Source of the DNA: Antilocapra americana
Lineage: Eukaryota > Chordata > Mammalia > Artiodactyla > Antilocapridae
DNA: 64,000 bases
Direction: 5' to 3'
Assembly: GCA_007570785.1 (NCBI GenBank)
Contig: ML664159.1
Span: forward strand, 7,658,344 to 7,722,343
Under the pieces are notes generated by a model. That model had not been told where the DNA came from. It did not search any database and saw only the letters and a list, made by a program, of their open reading frames with translations. Position numbers and translations under genes: made by a program. Shown one piece after another: positions 47,905 through 59,489 of the stretch (positions are counted from its first letter, which is position 1; each line of letters begins with the position of its first letter).

Positions 47905-48640
47905 ACATTGCAGCACTATTTATAGTAGCCAGGACATGGAAGCCACCTAAGTGTTCATTGACAAATGAATGGATCCAGAAGATGTGGTATAAATATGCAA
48001 TGGGATATTACCTGACTAAAAGGAACAAATGTGAATCAGTTGAGCTGAAGTGGAGGAAACCAGAGCCTGTTACACAGAGTGAGTGAAGTAAGTCAAAAAG
48101 AGAAAAACAAATATCGGATATTAACACACATATATATGGAATCTAGAAAAATACTAGTGCTGAGCCTATTTGCAGGGCAGCAGTAGAGATGCAGAGAACA
48201 GACTTGTGGACATAGCAGGGGAAAGAGAGAGTGAGATGCATTGAGAAAGTAGCATTGAAACCTATATATTGCCATGTGTATGTGTGCGTGCATGCTAAGT
48301 TGCTTCAGTCGTTTCTGACTTCTTGCATCCCCATAGGCTGTAGCCCACCTGACTCCTTTATCCATGGGATTTTCCAGGCAAGAATACTGGAATAGGTTCC
48401 CATTTCCTTCTCCAGAGAATCTTCCTGAACCAGGGATAGAATCGGGGTCTCCCACATTGCAGGCAGATTTTTTACCATATGAGCCACCAGGGAAGACCAT
48501 GTGTATGATAGATGGCTAATGGAAAGTTCCTGTCTGACGCAGGGAGTTCAACCCTATGCTCTGTGAGGGATGGGATGGGGTTGGGGGTGGGAGGGAGACT
48601 CAAGAGGGAAGGGATATATGTATACCTATGAAATTGTGAG
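47905..48640 (+). mobile_element. L1 3' part split by a SINE
   Basis: L1 sequence from 'ttatagtagccaggacatgg' through 'gtggtataaatatgcaatgg' and 'agagtgagtgaagtaagtca' to 48,282. After the SINE it resumes with 'agggagttcaaccctatgct' and the G-rich run to about 48,640. Older than the SINE inside it. More diverged than the L1s at 18 and 25 kb. Confidence 0.9.
48283..48496 (-). mobile_element. Bov-tA SINE inserted in L1, 11-bp TSD
   Basis: Minus-strand full-length SINE ('catgctaagttgcttcagtc' to 'gagccaccagggaagac' on +). A perfect TSD, CCATGTGTATG, lies at 48,272-48,282 and 48,497-48,507. The 135-aa minus frame here is chance translation of the SINE. Confidence 0.95.
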
Positions 48641-48644
48641 AAAT

Positions 48645-49105
48645 AAGACAGCACGTTTGTGCTACATGCTTCACCTGCTCAATGGCAGGTACAAATTGTA
48701 TAAAAAATGTCAATCTAACCTTAAGTTCTCATTAAAGATCTCATTGAATTGATGGTAATTTCAGTCTCAGTCATTTCTACACTTCTCTGTTGCATCTCCA
48801 CTTCCCCAACTCGTTCTTGCAAAGTTGGGAACTGCCTAATGTCAGCTCCCATGTATTTGGTGGTCATACTATCTAGGCCCACAGAATCTCTTGCTGGAAA
48901 TCTTTCCTGAGGCTGAGGGCCTTGATACCTAGCATCCAGCTTCCCTAGATTTACTGAGCAAGTATTTCCTTTCAAAATATGGTCCGTTCTCATTGCTGGG
49001 AAAGCACAAATATTTGGTAATGATACTTTCAAATCTGTCTGCTGTCTCTAATCTAGGAACAATACCTAATATTTCTCCTCACCTCAGGAGCTTTTCTGTC
49101 TCTCT
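48645..49105. other. Unassigned sequence
   Basis: The 103-aa minus frame at 48,721-49,032 is unfamiliar and lacks support as a gene. Confidence 0.4.
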
Positions 49106-49109
49106 CCCC

Positions 49110-49383
49110 ACTGTCGGGAAGGAATTGGCAACCCCCACCAGTATTCTTGCCTAGAGAATCCTATGGGCAGAGGAGCCTGGTAGGCTGCCATCTACGGGGT
49201 CACACAGAGTTGGACACGACCGAAGCGACTTAGCATGCATGCATGCATGCATCGGAGAAAGAAATGGCAACCCACTCCAGTATCCTTGCCTGGAGAATCC
49301 CAGGGACAGAGGAGCCTGGTGGGCTGCCGTCCATGTGGTCGCACAGAGTCGGACATGACTGAAGCGACTTAGCAGCAGCAGCC
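49110..49383 (+). mobile_element. Bov-A2 SINE (two Bov-A units)
   Basis: Two tandem Bov-A units, each with 'ggcaaccc...ccagtat-cttgcct' and ending 'gaagcgacttagca'. The first (about 49,112-49,228) is joined to the second (about 49,253-49,375) by a (CATG)n linker at about 49,229-49,252, and the end is (GCA)n. This is the standard Bov-A2 layout, well preserved. Confidence 0.95.
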
Positions 49384-49389
49384 CCTCTC

Positions 49390-50095
49390 TGATTATCTGG
49401 CATACTTTCCTTAAAACATCCAGGTTTTCAGGAAAAAAGGAGATTCTTCTTCTGGCAACTATAGAGTTCCAACCTAGCCATTTTTTTTTTAATGGAAGAG
49501 AAAGAAAGATACAGGGAGAATTAAACACAAATAATAGTGCAATAGATTATCCTTCCATAATAACTTCAAAAAATTACCCTTCAGGGAATCTTGTATAACA
49601 CAGAATATAAATGTAAAACACTGATATTGCTGTCATAGATTAGTTTTGGAAAATAAGATAAATTAGTAATATCCAAATAACTAAAATTAGGTTATACGGC
49701 TGTAAAAATAACATTCTACATAGAGGAAAACTTCAGTATTTAATTTCATTCTGACTGCTATATTGCTCTATGGTTTTATTACATTTGTCTTATTCATTGG
49801 GTATGACTTTATCTTGACTCTAATAAAATGGTGAAGGATGATTTTGACTTTACATTATAGACTTATGCCTTTTGGAACTCATCATTGTCTCAAAAGATGA
49901 GAGGAATTTCAAATGCTTGAAATGTGGAAAGAAAACCCACATCACTTGAAAACTTATAGAAAAATTCTATTTTATCTTATAGATAAAATTCTATTTATCC
50001 CGATTGGACAAACTTTCCAGACTTAACCAAGAGAATCTCTCAAAGGTTATTCCTACAGCACAAAGTTGTTTGAAGTTTTTAGTTCTATTTTTCCT
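49390..50095. other. Unassigned AT-rich sequence
   Basis: Nothing recognised. Confidence 0.4.
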
Positions 50096-50097
50096 CT

Positions 50098-50198
50098 TGT
50101 TCAGTTGCTAAGTCCTTTCCAGTTCTTTGCAACCCCATGGACTGCAACACGCCAGGCCTTCCAGTCCTTCGCTATCTCCTGGATTTTGCCCAGGTTTT
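50098..50198 (-). mobile_element. BovB 3'-end fragment
   Basis: Reversed BovB terminus: 'gttcagttgctaagtccttt', 'tgcaaccccatggactgcaa' and 'tcgctatctcctggattttg'. About 100 bp only. Confidence 0.8.
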
Positions 50199-50199
50199 T

Positions 50200-51125
50200 C
50201 CTAATTTTGTGCAAATGTGGCAGAATGGAGTCCTCTGGCTTTATTATTACCTCTTCTCACATCTTTTACCTGATGCTGGGATTCAGGATGTAAAGTTTTC
50301 TTTTTCCCAAGGCTGTCTGCAAACCATCTTGTTTTTCTGCTGTATCTACTTTTTTGTTGTTTGGTAATCAACCTTTACATAAATTTCTTTTCAAAACCAG
50401 TTGATAGAGACTTTTAAATTTCTTGAAACATAAAAATTGGGTGACAAAGAATTTAATGCCAAATGCTCACATCCTTAAATTTCTGTGTGTAAATATCAGA
50501 GAAATGAATCAGTTGTAAAACCCCTGTGTTACAAATCAGATTAGTAGCACCTCTTTATTTTGATAAATATATTTTTGGGAAACATTTTAGCAATATTATC
50601 ACTGGAGAATTGGAAGAAATTTTATGTGAAATCACTGTGTGCCAGCAGTGTGGTGAAAAAACTTAGTTTTTCTAAATATCTGAAGTAATGTTCATGTCAT
50701 GGTTTGTGTTTAATAAACTCCACAGACATGTTCTAATCATAGTGGAATTAGGGAATTGATCTGCACCAATTCACATTTAGACCTATGCTAAGCTCTTCAC
50801 TGTTTTAATCAGAAACAGACCTTTTATTTTAATTGAGCTTATTAGGTACCTTGATTTTCAGCCTCACCTTCCAGTTTCTCCTTTAAGGAGGTTTGCTTAC
50901 TCTGTACTAAGGAAAAAAAAACTAATTCTTGGGGTTTTTGACTTTTCTTTCTTTGCACGCTCTTTTATTCTTCTTTATTTCTATTGAAATTGAACTCATC
51001 TTTTATGGTTTGGTTTGAGATCTGTCTCTATGAGGCATCCTAGTATCTTTGTTGGGATGTGTGCTCTGTCACTTTTGAATTCTTACAGCATTGTGGTTTC
51101 TTATTTTTGCTCACTTTGAAATTAT
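50200..51125. other. Unassigned AT-rich sequence
   Basis: Nothing recognised. Confidence 0.4.
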
Positions 51126-51129
51126 TTTA

Positions 51130-51245
51130 GAGAGTAGTATCTCCCTCACTAGATTCTAAGCATCTCTGTAGGTGAGACACTCTTGTGTATTTTGGTACAC
51201 ATCCTATTGCAATCCTATGAATAAATATAGTTGTTGAATGAATCG
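51130..51245 (+). repeat. L2 3' end
   Basis: 'ctccctcactagattctaag', then a degraded middle and 'aataaatatagttgttgaat', the usual L2 terminus. Confidence 0.6.
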
Positions 51246-51249
51246 TAAA

Positions 51250-51990
51250 GTGTATGTATAGCTATTGGCTTCAAGATACTACTACTTCAAGATACAGATA
51301 CTACTGTTATCTGTAGTATAACGGTAGACTCAAACACATAATCAAAGATAAACAGAAGTATGTTGAAGACAAACCATTAAAAATAGATTTCTCTTCCTTC
51401 TTGCTGCAGTGTTTTTCTTCTTGTTGACTTCAACTTCTTTTTTTTATATGCTTCTCAGGTGTAGATGAGAAGTGCCTAAGTTAAGGGCTAGGAGTCAAAG
51501 CCTTAGTATCAGGATCAGTTAGGACTTTTCTACTTGTTTCCTGTATCAAGCTACTTATTGCATATCTGCACTCCTCACTCCTGCTTTTCTTGCAGTTGCA
51601 GTTACTCCTTCCTTCCATGATGGACATGATAAGTCTTCATCTCCCTCTTGACAATAGAAAGTTGTTGACTATCAGCCTCTGTATTGAATTCCTCCTGCCT
51701 TTTCCCATGACTTCCTTCAGAAAGTGATATGCACCCCACCTTTTACTACCTACTCTTCCCTTACCTGGCAAGCCATGTATTGCTACCCTAGCTTTAAATT
51801 TACCAGTGGGTGAGAATAAGAAGCTGAGAAGAGTGAGGAAAGGTGCATCAGTGAGAAAAATGGCAATTATACACTGAAGCAGATTTTATGGGTGATGTCA
51901 TAAGTCTCATAGATGAGTAACTTACCATATGGCCCTTAAGTGGCAGAATTCCTCTGTACCCTTAGAGGGAGAGGAAAAAATATTAAATTC
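51250..51990. other. Unassigned sequence
   Basis: Nothing recognised. Confidence 0.4.
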
Positions 51991-51994
51991 CTTT

Positions 51995-52206
51995 AACACA
52001 TACACACTACTGTATATGAAATAATTAACCAATGCCTACTGTATTGCAAAGGGAACCCTACTTAATATTCTGTAATAATCTGTATGGGAAAAAGTCTGAA
52101 AAACAGAATGGATATATGTATAACCAAGTCACTTTGCTGTACACCTGAAATGAACACAACTTTGTAAACCAACTATACTCCAATATAAAATAAAAATTAA
52201 AAAATT
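51995..52206 (+). mobile_element. L1 3' UTR and tail
   Basis: 'acatacacactactgtatat', 'aaccaatgcctactgtattg', 'gtcactttgctgtacacctg', 'ccaactatactccaatataa' and an A-rich tail. This is an artiodactyl L1 3' end. The next BovB inserted just beyond the tail. Confidence 0.8.
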
Positions 52207-52217
52207 AATAAAGTCCT

Positions 52218-53499
52218 ATTCAGTTCAGTCACTCAGTTGTGTCTGACTCTTTGCAACCCCATGGACTGCAGCATGCCAGGCTTCCCTGTCCTTTACCAGC
52301 TGTTGGCGCTTTCTCAAACTCATGTCCATTGAGTCAGTGATGCCATCCAACCATCTCATCCTCTGTTGTCCCCTTTTACTCCTGCCTTCAGTCTTTTTCA
52401 GCATCAGGTTCTGTTCCAATGAGTCAGTTCTTTGCATCAGGTGGTCAAAGTATTGGAGTTTCAGCTTCAACATCAGTCCTTCCAATGAGTATTCAGGATG
52501 GATTTCCTTTAGGATGGACTGACTTGATCTCCTTGCAGTCCAAGGGACTCTCAAGTGTCTTCTCTAACACCACAGTTCAAAAGCATAAATTCTTTGGCAC
52601 TCGGATTTCTTCATAGTCCAAATCTCACATCCATACATGACTACTGGAAAAACCATTGCCTCAACTAGATGGACCTTTGTTCGTAAAGTAATGTCTCTGC
52701 TTTTTAATATGCTGTTGGTCATAACTTTTCTTCCAGGGAGTAAGCACCTTTTAACTTCATGGCTGCAGTCACTATCTGCAGTGATTTTGGAGCCCCAAAA
52801 AACAGTCTCTCACTGTTTCCATTGTTTCTCTGTCTATTTGCCATGAAGTGATGGGAATGAATGCCATGATCTTCATTTTCCGAATGCTGAGTTTTATGCC
52901 AACTTTTTCCACTCTCTTCTTTCACTTTCATCAAGAGGCTTTTTAGTTCTTCTTTGCTTTCTGCCATATGGTGGTGTCATCTGCATATATGAGGTTATTG
53001 GTATTTCTCCTGGCAATCTTGATTCCAGCTTGTGCTTCATCCAGCCCAGCGTTTCTCATGATGTACTCTGCATATAAGTTAATAAGCAAGGTGACAATAT
53101 ATAACCTTGATATACTCCTTTCTCAATTCAGAACCAGTCAGTAATTCCATGTTCAGTTCTATTTGTTGCTTCTTGACCTGCATACAGATTTCTCAAGAGG
53201 TGGGTAGGGTGGTCTGGTATTCCCATCTCTTGGAGAATTTTCCGGAGTTTGTCATGGTCCACACAAAGGCTTTGGCGTAGTCAGTAAAGCAGAAATAGAT
53301 GTTTTTCAGGAACTCTCTTGCTTTTTTGATCATTCTGTGAATATTGGCAATTTTATCTCTGGTTCCTCTGCCTTTTCCAAAATCAGTTTGAACATCTGGA
53401 AGTTCATGATTCATGTACTGTTGAAACCTGACTTGGAGAATTTTGAGTGTTACTTCGCTAGTGTATGAGATGAGTGCAATTGTGTGGTAGTTTGAGCAT
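52218..53499 (-). mobile_element. BovB LINE, 3' part, 11-bp TSD
   Basis: A single 5'-truncated BovB on the minus strand, from the terminus at 52,219 ('ttcagttcagtcactcagtt' on +) into the RT at 53,499. Minus frames at 53,193-53,414 (RT fingers, 'DVQTDFGKGRGTRDKI') and 52,225-52,554 (C-terminus) show frameshifts and stops. A perfect TSD, AATAAAGTCCT, lies at 52,207-52,217 and 53,500-53,510. Confidence 0.96.
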
Positions 53500-53514
53500 A
53501 ATAAAGTCCTGTTA

Positions 53515-54005
53515 CCCTTCAGCAGTTAGAAATGACTTTTACTAAAAAATGTCAAATTTCTGAGTTCTTCAGGTTCCTGTATGAGTAGATGAGATGATGA
53601 TATAACTTTTAGTTGAGCTGATTGAAGAGGCACTAGATCTGTTTATATGCTTTACATTAAGAGTGTCTACATGCTTTCCTGCAAATCTTCCAGGAATGAA
53701 AGCTCCCTATATTAGAGAGGCTTCCGCAGTAAAGTTTAGGCAATCTAATAAGAAATACATTGCATGATGTGTACAGTGTGAAATTAAAAGAAAGTTTCAA
53801 AACTGCCATTTTTTTTTTTTTTGCAAGAGATGGAGTTTATCCTGAAGATCAAGGTTCTTTAGTCTTCAGATGGTAAACCTTCCAGGAAGTTGATGTGTCT
53901 AATCATAGAAGTGCCATTTTAATAGTCTTTTCTATATGCTTTGGCACAGCTACCACATTTCAAGCCAAATGGAGTATATTTTTAGGTTTGAGGATAAACC
54001 TTCAT
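53515..54005. other. Unassigned sequence
   Basis: Nothing recognised, apart from a T run at about 53,810-53,822. Confidence 0.4.
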
Positions 54006-54009
54006 GTAA

Positions 54010-54010
<1 letters not shown>

Positions 54011-54056
<46 letters not shown>
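54011..54056. repeat. (CA)23 microsatellite
   Basis: 23 uninterrupted CA units, the longest simple repeat in the window. Uninterrupted runs of this length are usually length-polymorphic. Confidence 0.97.
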
Positions 54057-54059
<3 letters not shown>

Positions 54060-54060
<1 letters not shown>

Positions 54061-54545
54061 GCAAAGTGAGCAGATGGCTTATTATATGGATGTCATGATG
54101 GGTATTTTTTGCTTTGATATGTTACAGCAATGGTATTGAAGATGAACTGTCATTAGCCAAAAGCTAGAAAAGCTTGCTTTTCACATTTATTCTCTGGTTT
54201 TCTGAGTGTTGGCAGTGAGTTTACAGTGCTGAACTCACCTTTGCTAGTGTATAATTTTCTTGTTCAATACTAAATTCCACTGGGTAAAGAATGGCCAAGT
54301 AGAAAAAAAAAAGATTCATTTCTTTTTGTAAAATGTTTTACAATTAAAAATTTATTTCAAAATACTTTCTTTTGATATTTTTAAAAAACCTGGAAAGCTT
54401 GAAAAGATACGGAGAGCTGCTTCTTTTATATATCAAATAACTGAAGCTCAGATAATTGTGATGTGCTTAAGATAAAATTTAGCATGTGGAATAAAAGAAA
54501 AAAAAATCCCAGGAAAGGAAAAACTACCCATGAAGACATTCTTGA
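54060..54545. other. Unassigned AT-rich sequence
   Basis: Nothing recognised. Confidence 0.4.
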
Positions 54546-54549
54546 CTTC

Positions 54550-54812
54550 TTCCTGCCTCTGCTGAACCATAAACTCCTCTAGGACAGAAATCTTATTTAA
54601 CATTTTTCTTTTAACTTTTTATTTTGAATTAGGGTATAGCCTATTAACAGTGTCATGATAGATTTGGGTGAACAGCGAGGGACTCAGCCATATGTATACA
54701 GGTATCCATTCTTGCCCAAACTCTGTCCCCCATCAAGGCTGCCACATAACATTGAGACAGTACCTCCAACCCTGATTTTTAATAATTATTGTTGAATAAA
54801 TAAATGAATAAG
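54550..54812 (+). repeat. L2 3' end split by L1 fragment
   Basis: 'ataaactcctctaggacaga' (left) and 'attattgttgaataaataaa' (right) look like the two sides of one L2 3' end. An L1 piece at 54,600-54,770 separates them. Confidence 0.5.
54600..54770 (-). mobile_element. L1 3' end fragment
   Basis: Reversed artiodactyl L1 3' UTR on +: 'aactttttattttgaattag', 'ggtatagcctattaacagtg', 'gtgaacagcgagggactcag', 'aaggctgccacataacattg'. Confidence 0.75.
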
Positions 54813-54889
54813 TTAATCCTTTCTCCACCATTTAAAAAAGACATGGATAGAATTGACTGTTCATCCATATTTGTTTCATATCAAATGTT

Positions 54890-54985
54890 TTCTTCTTTCT
54901 CTCTCTCTCTCCCTGTTTCCCTCTTTTCTCCTTTCCTCCCTACATCTCTTCCCTCCTTCATTTCTCTCTCCTCACTCCCTTCATT
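54890..54985. repeat. Pyrimidine-rich tract
   Basis: C/T-rich on +, starting 'tcttctttctctctctctct'. Low-complexity DNA. The 64-aa frame across it is an artefact. Confidence 0.85.
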
Positions 54986-55059
54986 TTTTAAAAATTAAAA
55001 AAAAAGATTGTTTCAATTGTTTTTGAATGTCCAGATCTTAGCACAGTGTCTCACATAAA

Positions 55060-56556
55060 GTTCAGTTCAGTTGCTCAGTCATGTCTGACTCTTTGCGACC
55101 CCATGAATCGCAGCATGCTAGGTCTCCCTGTCAATCACCAACTCCTGGAGTCTACCCAAACCCATGTCCATCAAGTCATTAATGCCATCCAGCCATCTCA
55201 TCCTCTGTCGTCCCTTCTCCTCCTGCCCCTAATCCTTCCCAGCATTAGTGTCTTTTCCAGTGAGTCAGCTCTTCACATGATTTGGCCAAAGGATTGGAGT
55301 TTCAGTTTCAACATCAGACCTTCCAATGAATACCCAGGACTGATCTCCTTTAGGATTGACAGGTTGGATCTCCTTGCAGTCCAAGGGACTATCAAGATTC
55401 TTCTCCAACACCACAGTTCAAAAGCATCAATTCTTCCATGCTCAGCTTTCTTTATCAACTCTCACATCTATACATGATTACTGGAAAAATCATAGCCTTG
55501 ACTAGACTGACCTTTGTTGGCAAAGTAATGTCTCTGCTTTTCAATATGTTATCCAGGTTGGTCATAAGCTTCCATCCAAGGAGTAAGCGTCTTTTAATTT
55601 CATGGCTGCTATCACCATCTGCAGTGATTTTGGAGCCCCAAAATATAAAGTCTGACACTATTTCCAGTGTTTCCCTATCTACTTCCCATGAAGTAATGGG
55701 ACCAGATGGCATGATCTTAGTTTTCTGAATGTTGAGCTTTAAGCCAACTTTTTCACTCTCCTCTTTCACTCTCATCAAGAGGCTTTTTAGTTCCTCTTCT
55801 CTTTCTGCCGTAAGGGTGGTATTGTCTGCATATCTGAGGTTAGTGATATTTCTCGCGGCTATCTTGATTCCAACTTGTGCTTCTTCCATCCAGCATTTCT
55901 CATGAGGTACTCTGCATATAAGTTAAATAAACAGAGTGACAATATACAGCCTTGATGTACTCCTTTTCCTATTTGGAACCAGTCTGTTCGATGTCCAGTT
56001 CTATCTGTTACTTCCAGATCTGCATACAGCTTTCTCAAGAGACAGGTCAGATGATCTGGTATTCCTATCTCTTTAAAAATTTTCCAGTTTATTGTGATCC
56101 ACATAGTTGAAGGCTTTGGCATAGTCAGTAAAGCAGAAATAGATGTTTTTCTGGAACTCTGTTGCTGTTTTGATGATCCAGCGGATATTGGTAATTTGAT
56201 CTCGGGTTCCTCTGCCTTTTCTAAAATCAGCTTGAACATCTGAAAGTTCACGGTTCACGTATTGCTGAAACCTGGTTTGGAGAATTTTGAGCATCACTTT
56301 ACTAGCATGTGAGATGAGTACAATTGTTCAGTAGTTCAAGCATTCTTTGGCATTGCCTTTCTTTGGGATTGGAATGAAAACTGACCTTTTCCAGTCCTGT
56401 GGCCATTGCTGAGTTTTCCAAATTTGCTGGCATATTGAGTGCAGCACTTTCACAGCATCATCTCTCAGGATTTGAAATAGCTCAACTGGAATTCCATCAT
56501 CTCCACTAGTTTTGTTCATATTGATGCTTTCTAAGACCCCCTTGACTTCACTTTCA
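55060..56556 (-). mobile_element. BovB LINE, direct 3' part of a 5'-inverted element
   Basis: Minus-strand BovB from its terminus (on + 'ttcagttcagttgctcagtc') through the RT. Frames: 55,859-56,251 and 56,073-56,297 (RT palm/fingers, 'DVQADFRKGRGTRDQITNIR'), 55,455-55,889 (with 'NLRYADNTTLTAEREEELKS', YADN in place of YADD), and 56,328-56,519 (RT start). Several frameshifts make it inactive. At about 56,556 the orientation flips. One TSD, TCTCACATAAA, at 55,049-55,059 and 58,183-58,193 flanks both parts. Confidence 0.96.
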
Positions 56557-58182
56557 TAGCCTTGTCTAACTCAGTGAAACTAAGCCATGCTGTATGGGGC
56601 TACCCAAGACTGTTGGGTCATGGTGGAGAAGTCTGACAGACTGTGGTCCACTGGAGAAGGAAATGGCAAACCACTTCAGTATTCCTGCCTTGAGAACCCT
56701 ATGAACAATATAAAAGGCCAAAAAAGATAGGACACTGAAAGATGAATTCCCCAGGTTGCTGGGTGCCCAATATGATACACGAGGTCAGTGGAGAAATAAC
56801 TCCAGAAATAATGAAGGGATGGAGCCAAAGCAAAAATAATACCCAATTGTGGATGGGACTGGTGATAGAAGCAAGGTCCAGTGCTGTAAAGAGCATTATT
56901 GCATTAAACCTGGAATGTTAGGTCCATGAATCAAGGCAAATTGGAAGTGGTCAAACAGGAGATGACAAGAGTGAATGTCCACATTCTAGGAATCAGCGAA
57001 CTGAGATGGACTGGAATGGGTGAATTTAACTCAGATGACCATTATGTCTACTACTGTGGGCAGGAATTCAGTAGAAGAAATGGAGTTGCCATCACGGTCA
57101 ACAAGAGAGTCTAAAATGCAGTACTTGGATGCAATTTCAAAAATGACAAAATGATCTCTTTTCATTTTCAAGGCAAAACATTCAAAATCATGGTAATCCA
57201 AGCCTATGCCCCAACTAGTAATGCTGAAGGAGCTGAAGCTGAATGGTTTTATGAAGACCTACAAGACTTTTTAGAACTATCACCCTAAAAAGATGTCCTT
57301 TTCATTACAGGGGACTGGAATGCAAAAGTAGGAAGTCAGGAAACACCTGGAGTAATAGGCAAATTTAGCCTTGGAGTACAGAATGAAGCAGGGCAAAGGC
57401 TAATAGAGTTTTGCCAAGAGAACACCCTGGTCATAGGAAATACCCTCTTCCAACAACACAAGAGAAGACTCTACGCATGGACATCATCAGATGGTCAACA
57501 CTGAAATCAGATTGATATATTCTTTGCAGCCAAAGATGGAGAATCTCTATACAGTCAGCAAAAACAAGGAGCTGACTCTGGCTCAGATCATGAACTCCTT
57601 ATTGCCAAATTCAGACTTAAATTGAAGAAAGTAGGGAAAACCACTAGACCATTCAGGTATGACCTAAATCAAATCCCTTATGATTATACAGTGAAAGTGA
57701 GAAATACATTTAAGGGACTAGATCTGATAGAGTGCCTGATGAACTATGAACAGAGGTTTGTGACAATGTACAGGAGACAGTGATTAAGATGATCCCCATG
57801 GAAAAGAAATGCAAAAAAGTAAAATGGTTGTCTGAAGAGGCCTTACAAATAGTTGTGAAAAGAAGAGAAGTGAAAAGCAAAGGAGAAAAAGAAAGATATT
57901 CCCATCTGAATGCAGAGTTCCAAAGAATAGCAAGGAGAGATAAGAAAGCCTACCTCAGCCATCAGTGCAAAGAAATAGAGGAAAATAACAGAATGGAAAA
58001 GACTAGAGATCTCTTCATGAGAAGTAGAGATATCAAGGGAACATTTCATGCAAAGATGGGCTCGCTAAAGGAAATAAATGATATGGACCTAACAGAAGCA
58101 GAAGATATTAAGAAGATGTAGCAAGAATACACAGAAGGACTGTACAAAAAAGATCTTTCTGACCCAGATAATCATGATGGTA
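56557..58182 (+). mobile_element. BovB LINE, inverted 5' part (endonuclease region)
   Basis: Plus-strand BovB from the 5' region ('ccttgtctaactcagtgaaa') through the APE-type endonuclease to the linker before the RT. Frame 56,926-57,114 contains 'LGISELRWTGMGEFNSDDHY', with the catalytic glutamate region of APE nucleases. Later frames include 'FITGDWNAKVGSQETPGVIG' near 57,300 and the linker at 57,780-58,121. Stops such as that at 57,288 inactivate it. The end at 58,182 ('aatcatgatgg' plus 2 bp) lies about 40 bp of element sequence before the point where the minus-strand part begins. Confidence 0.95.
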
Positions 58183-58199
58183 TCTCACATAAAAGACAA

Positions 58200-59258
58200 T
58201 ATTTATTAAATGAAAAAACAAAGAAAACTAGTACCCTGTCCACAGCTCTTCACACTGGAAGATAATTTTTCCTGAGCAAATGTAACTCATAACTATCTAC
58301 ATTTATTCATTAACTGTTGCTCATTCTATGAAACATGCTGTCACAAATTCCAGACCTCTTTATTGTAAAACACAACACAGGTCACACTGGGATGAATGGT
58401 AAACGAATAGCAACAGGTGAAAAATCACTGTGGAGCATTCTGATTTGTTCATCAACTCTGCTTCCTCTCTTTTGGGTTTATGCAGCTTGTATTATCTCTC
58501 CTGCAAATCAGTCTCAAATGGCCTGAAAAGGGTTGAATAATCTGTTCATTCTTTGACTATATTACTTGGTCAAGAACCAGACTGAGGACAACATGAGCTA
58601 TGATAAACAGTTGGAATCTTATTTAGGAAAGTAATTATGACTCATCTTATTAGTGACTGTTAAGTATGGAAATAGTCTTCCTTTTGACATTTATTCTTCC
58701 TCTGAGTTCCTAGGGTAACTTATTATCTATATCACTCATTTGGCACTTATTTGCTGTATTAAAAGTCATTTAGCTTTTCCTTTTTTATTCCTTCCAGCTG
58801 TAATTTAGTTAGAAGCAGAAACAGAATGCCAGCCAGTGAAGGAAGGGAAAGAAAGGGGAAAAATAAAGCTTTGGAGGTCATAGATGGCATTTAATCCTGT
58901 CTTTTCCAATTAATAGCTGCTTGAATTTAGGCATGTTATTCTTTTCAAAGTGGAACTAGTCATTAAAATCCTATGAGATTGTTGTGGAATTAAGCTGTCA
59001 ATTTTATATTTAAAGGTGACTTCAGAACAAAGATGAAAGTACCATCTCTGAATATGTAGCTCTTGTGTGTGAGTGAATTTCCATAGGAGTGGCAGCTACT
59101 TTGAATGATGAAGGAAAAAGCAACCTTCATATGGATGGAATCATAAAAAATAGTAGACATGTATCTAGTTTTCTGGTCCATACAGATAAGGAAAGAAGTG
59201 ATAAATGGTCCAGTTTCAGGAGAGTTGAAAATACGCTTTTGAACATGTCTAGTCCATG
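58200..59258. other. Unassigned sequence
   Basis: A weak MIR-like stretch ('ttaatagctgcttgaattta') lies near 58,910-58,980. Nothing else recognised. Confidence 0.4.
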
Positions 59259-59263
59259 TGTGA

Positions 59264-59479
59264 AAGGCTTCCTGGCTGGCTCAGTGGTAAAGAATCTGCC
59301 TGCAAATGCAGGAGACACAGGTTCAACTCCTGGGTTGGGAAGATCCCCTGGAGGAGGAAATGGCAACCCACTCCAGTATTCTTGCCTTGGAAATCCCATG
59401 AACAGAGGAGTCTGGCAAGCTACAGTCATGTCACAAGAGTTGGACACGACTTAGCAACTAAAACAACAACAACAGACAG
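59264..59479 (+). mobile_element. Bov-tA SINE with (AAC)n tail
   Basis: Well-kept head 'ggcttcctggctggctcagt', B-box-like 'aggttcaactcctgggttgg', body 'actccagtattcttgccttg' and tail (AAC)n. A 7-bp repeat, TGTGTGA (59,257-59,263 and 59,480-59,486), is the likely TSD. Confidence 0.93.
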
Positions 59480-59489
59480 TGTGTGAGTA

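Noticed and set aside
48093..48500. 135-aa minus frame
   Set aside because: Chance translation of a Bov-tA SINE and L1 sequence.
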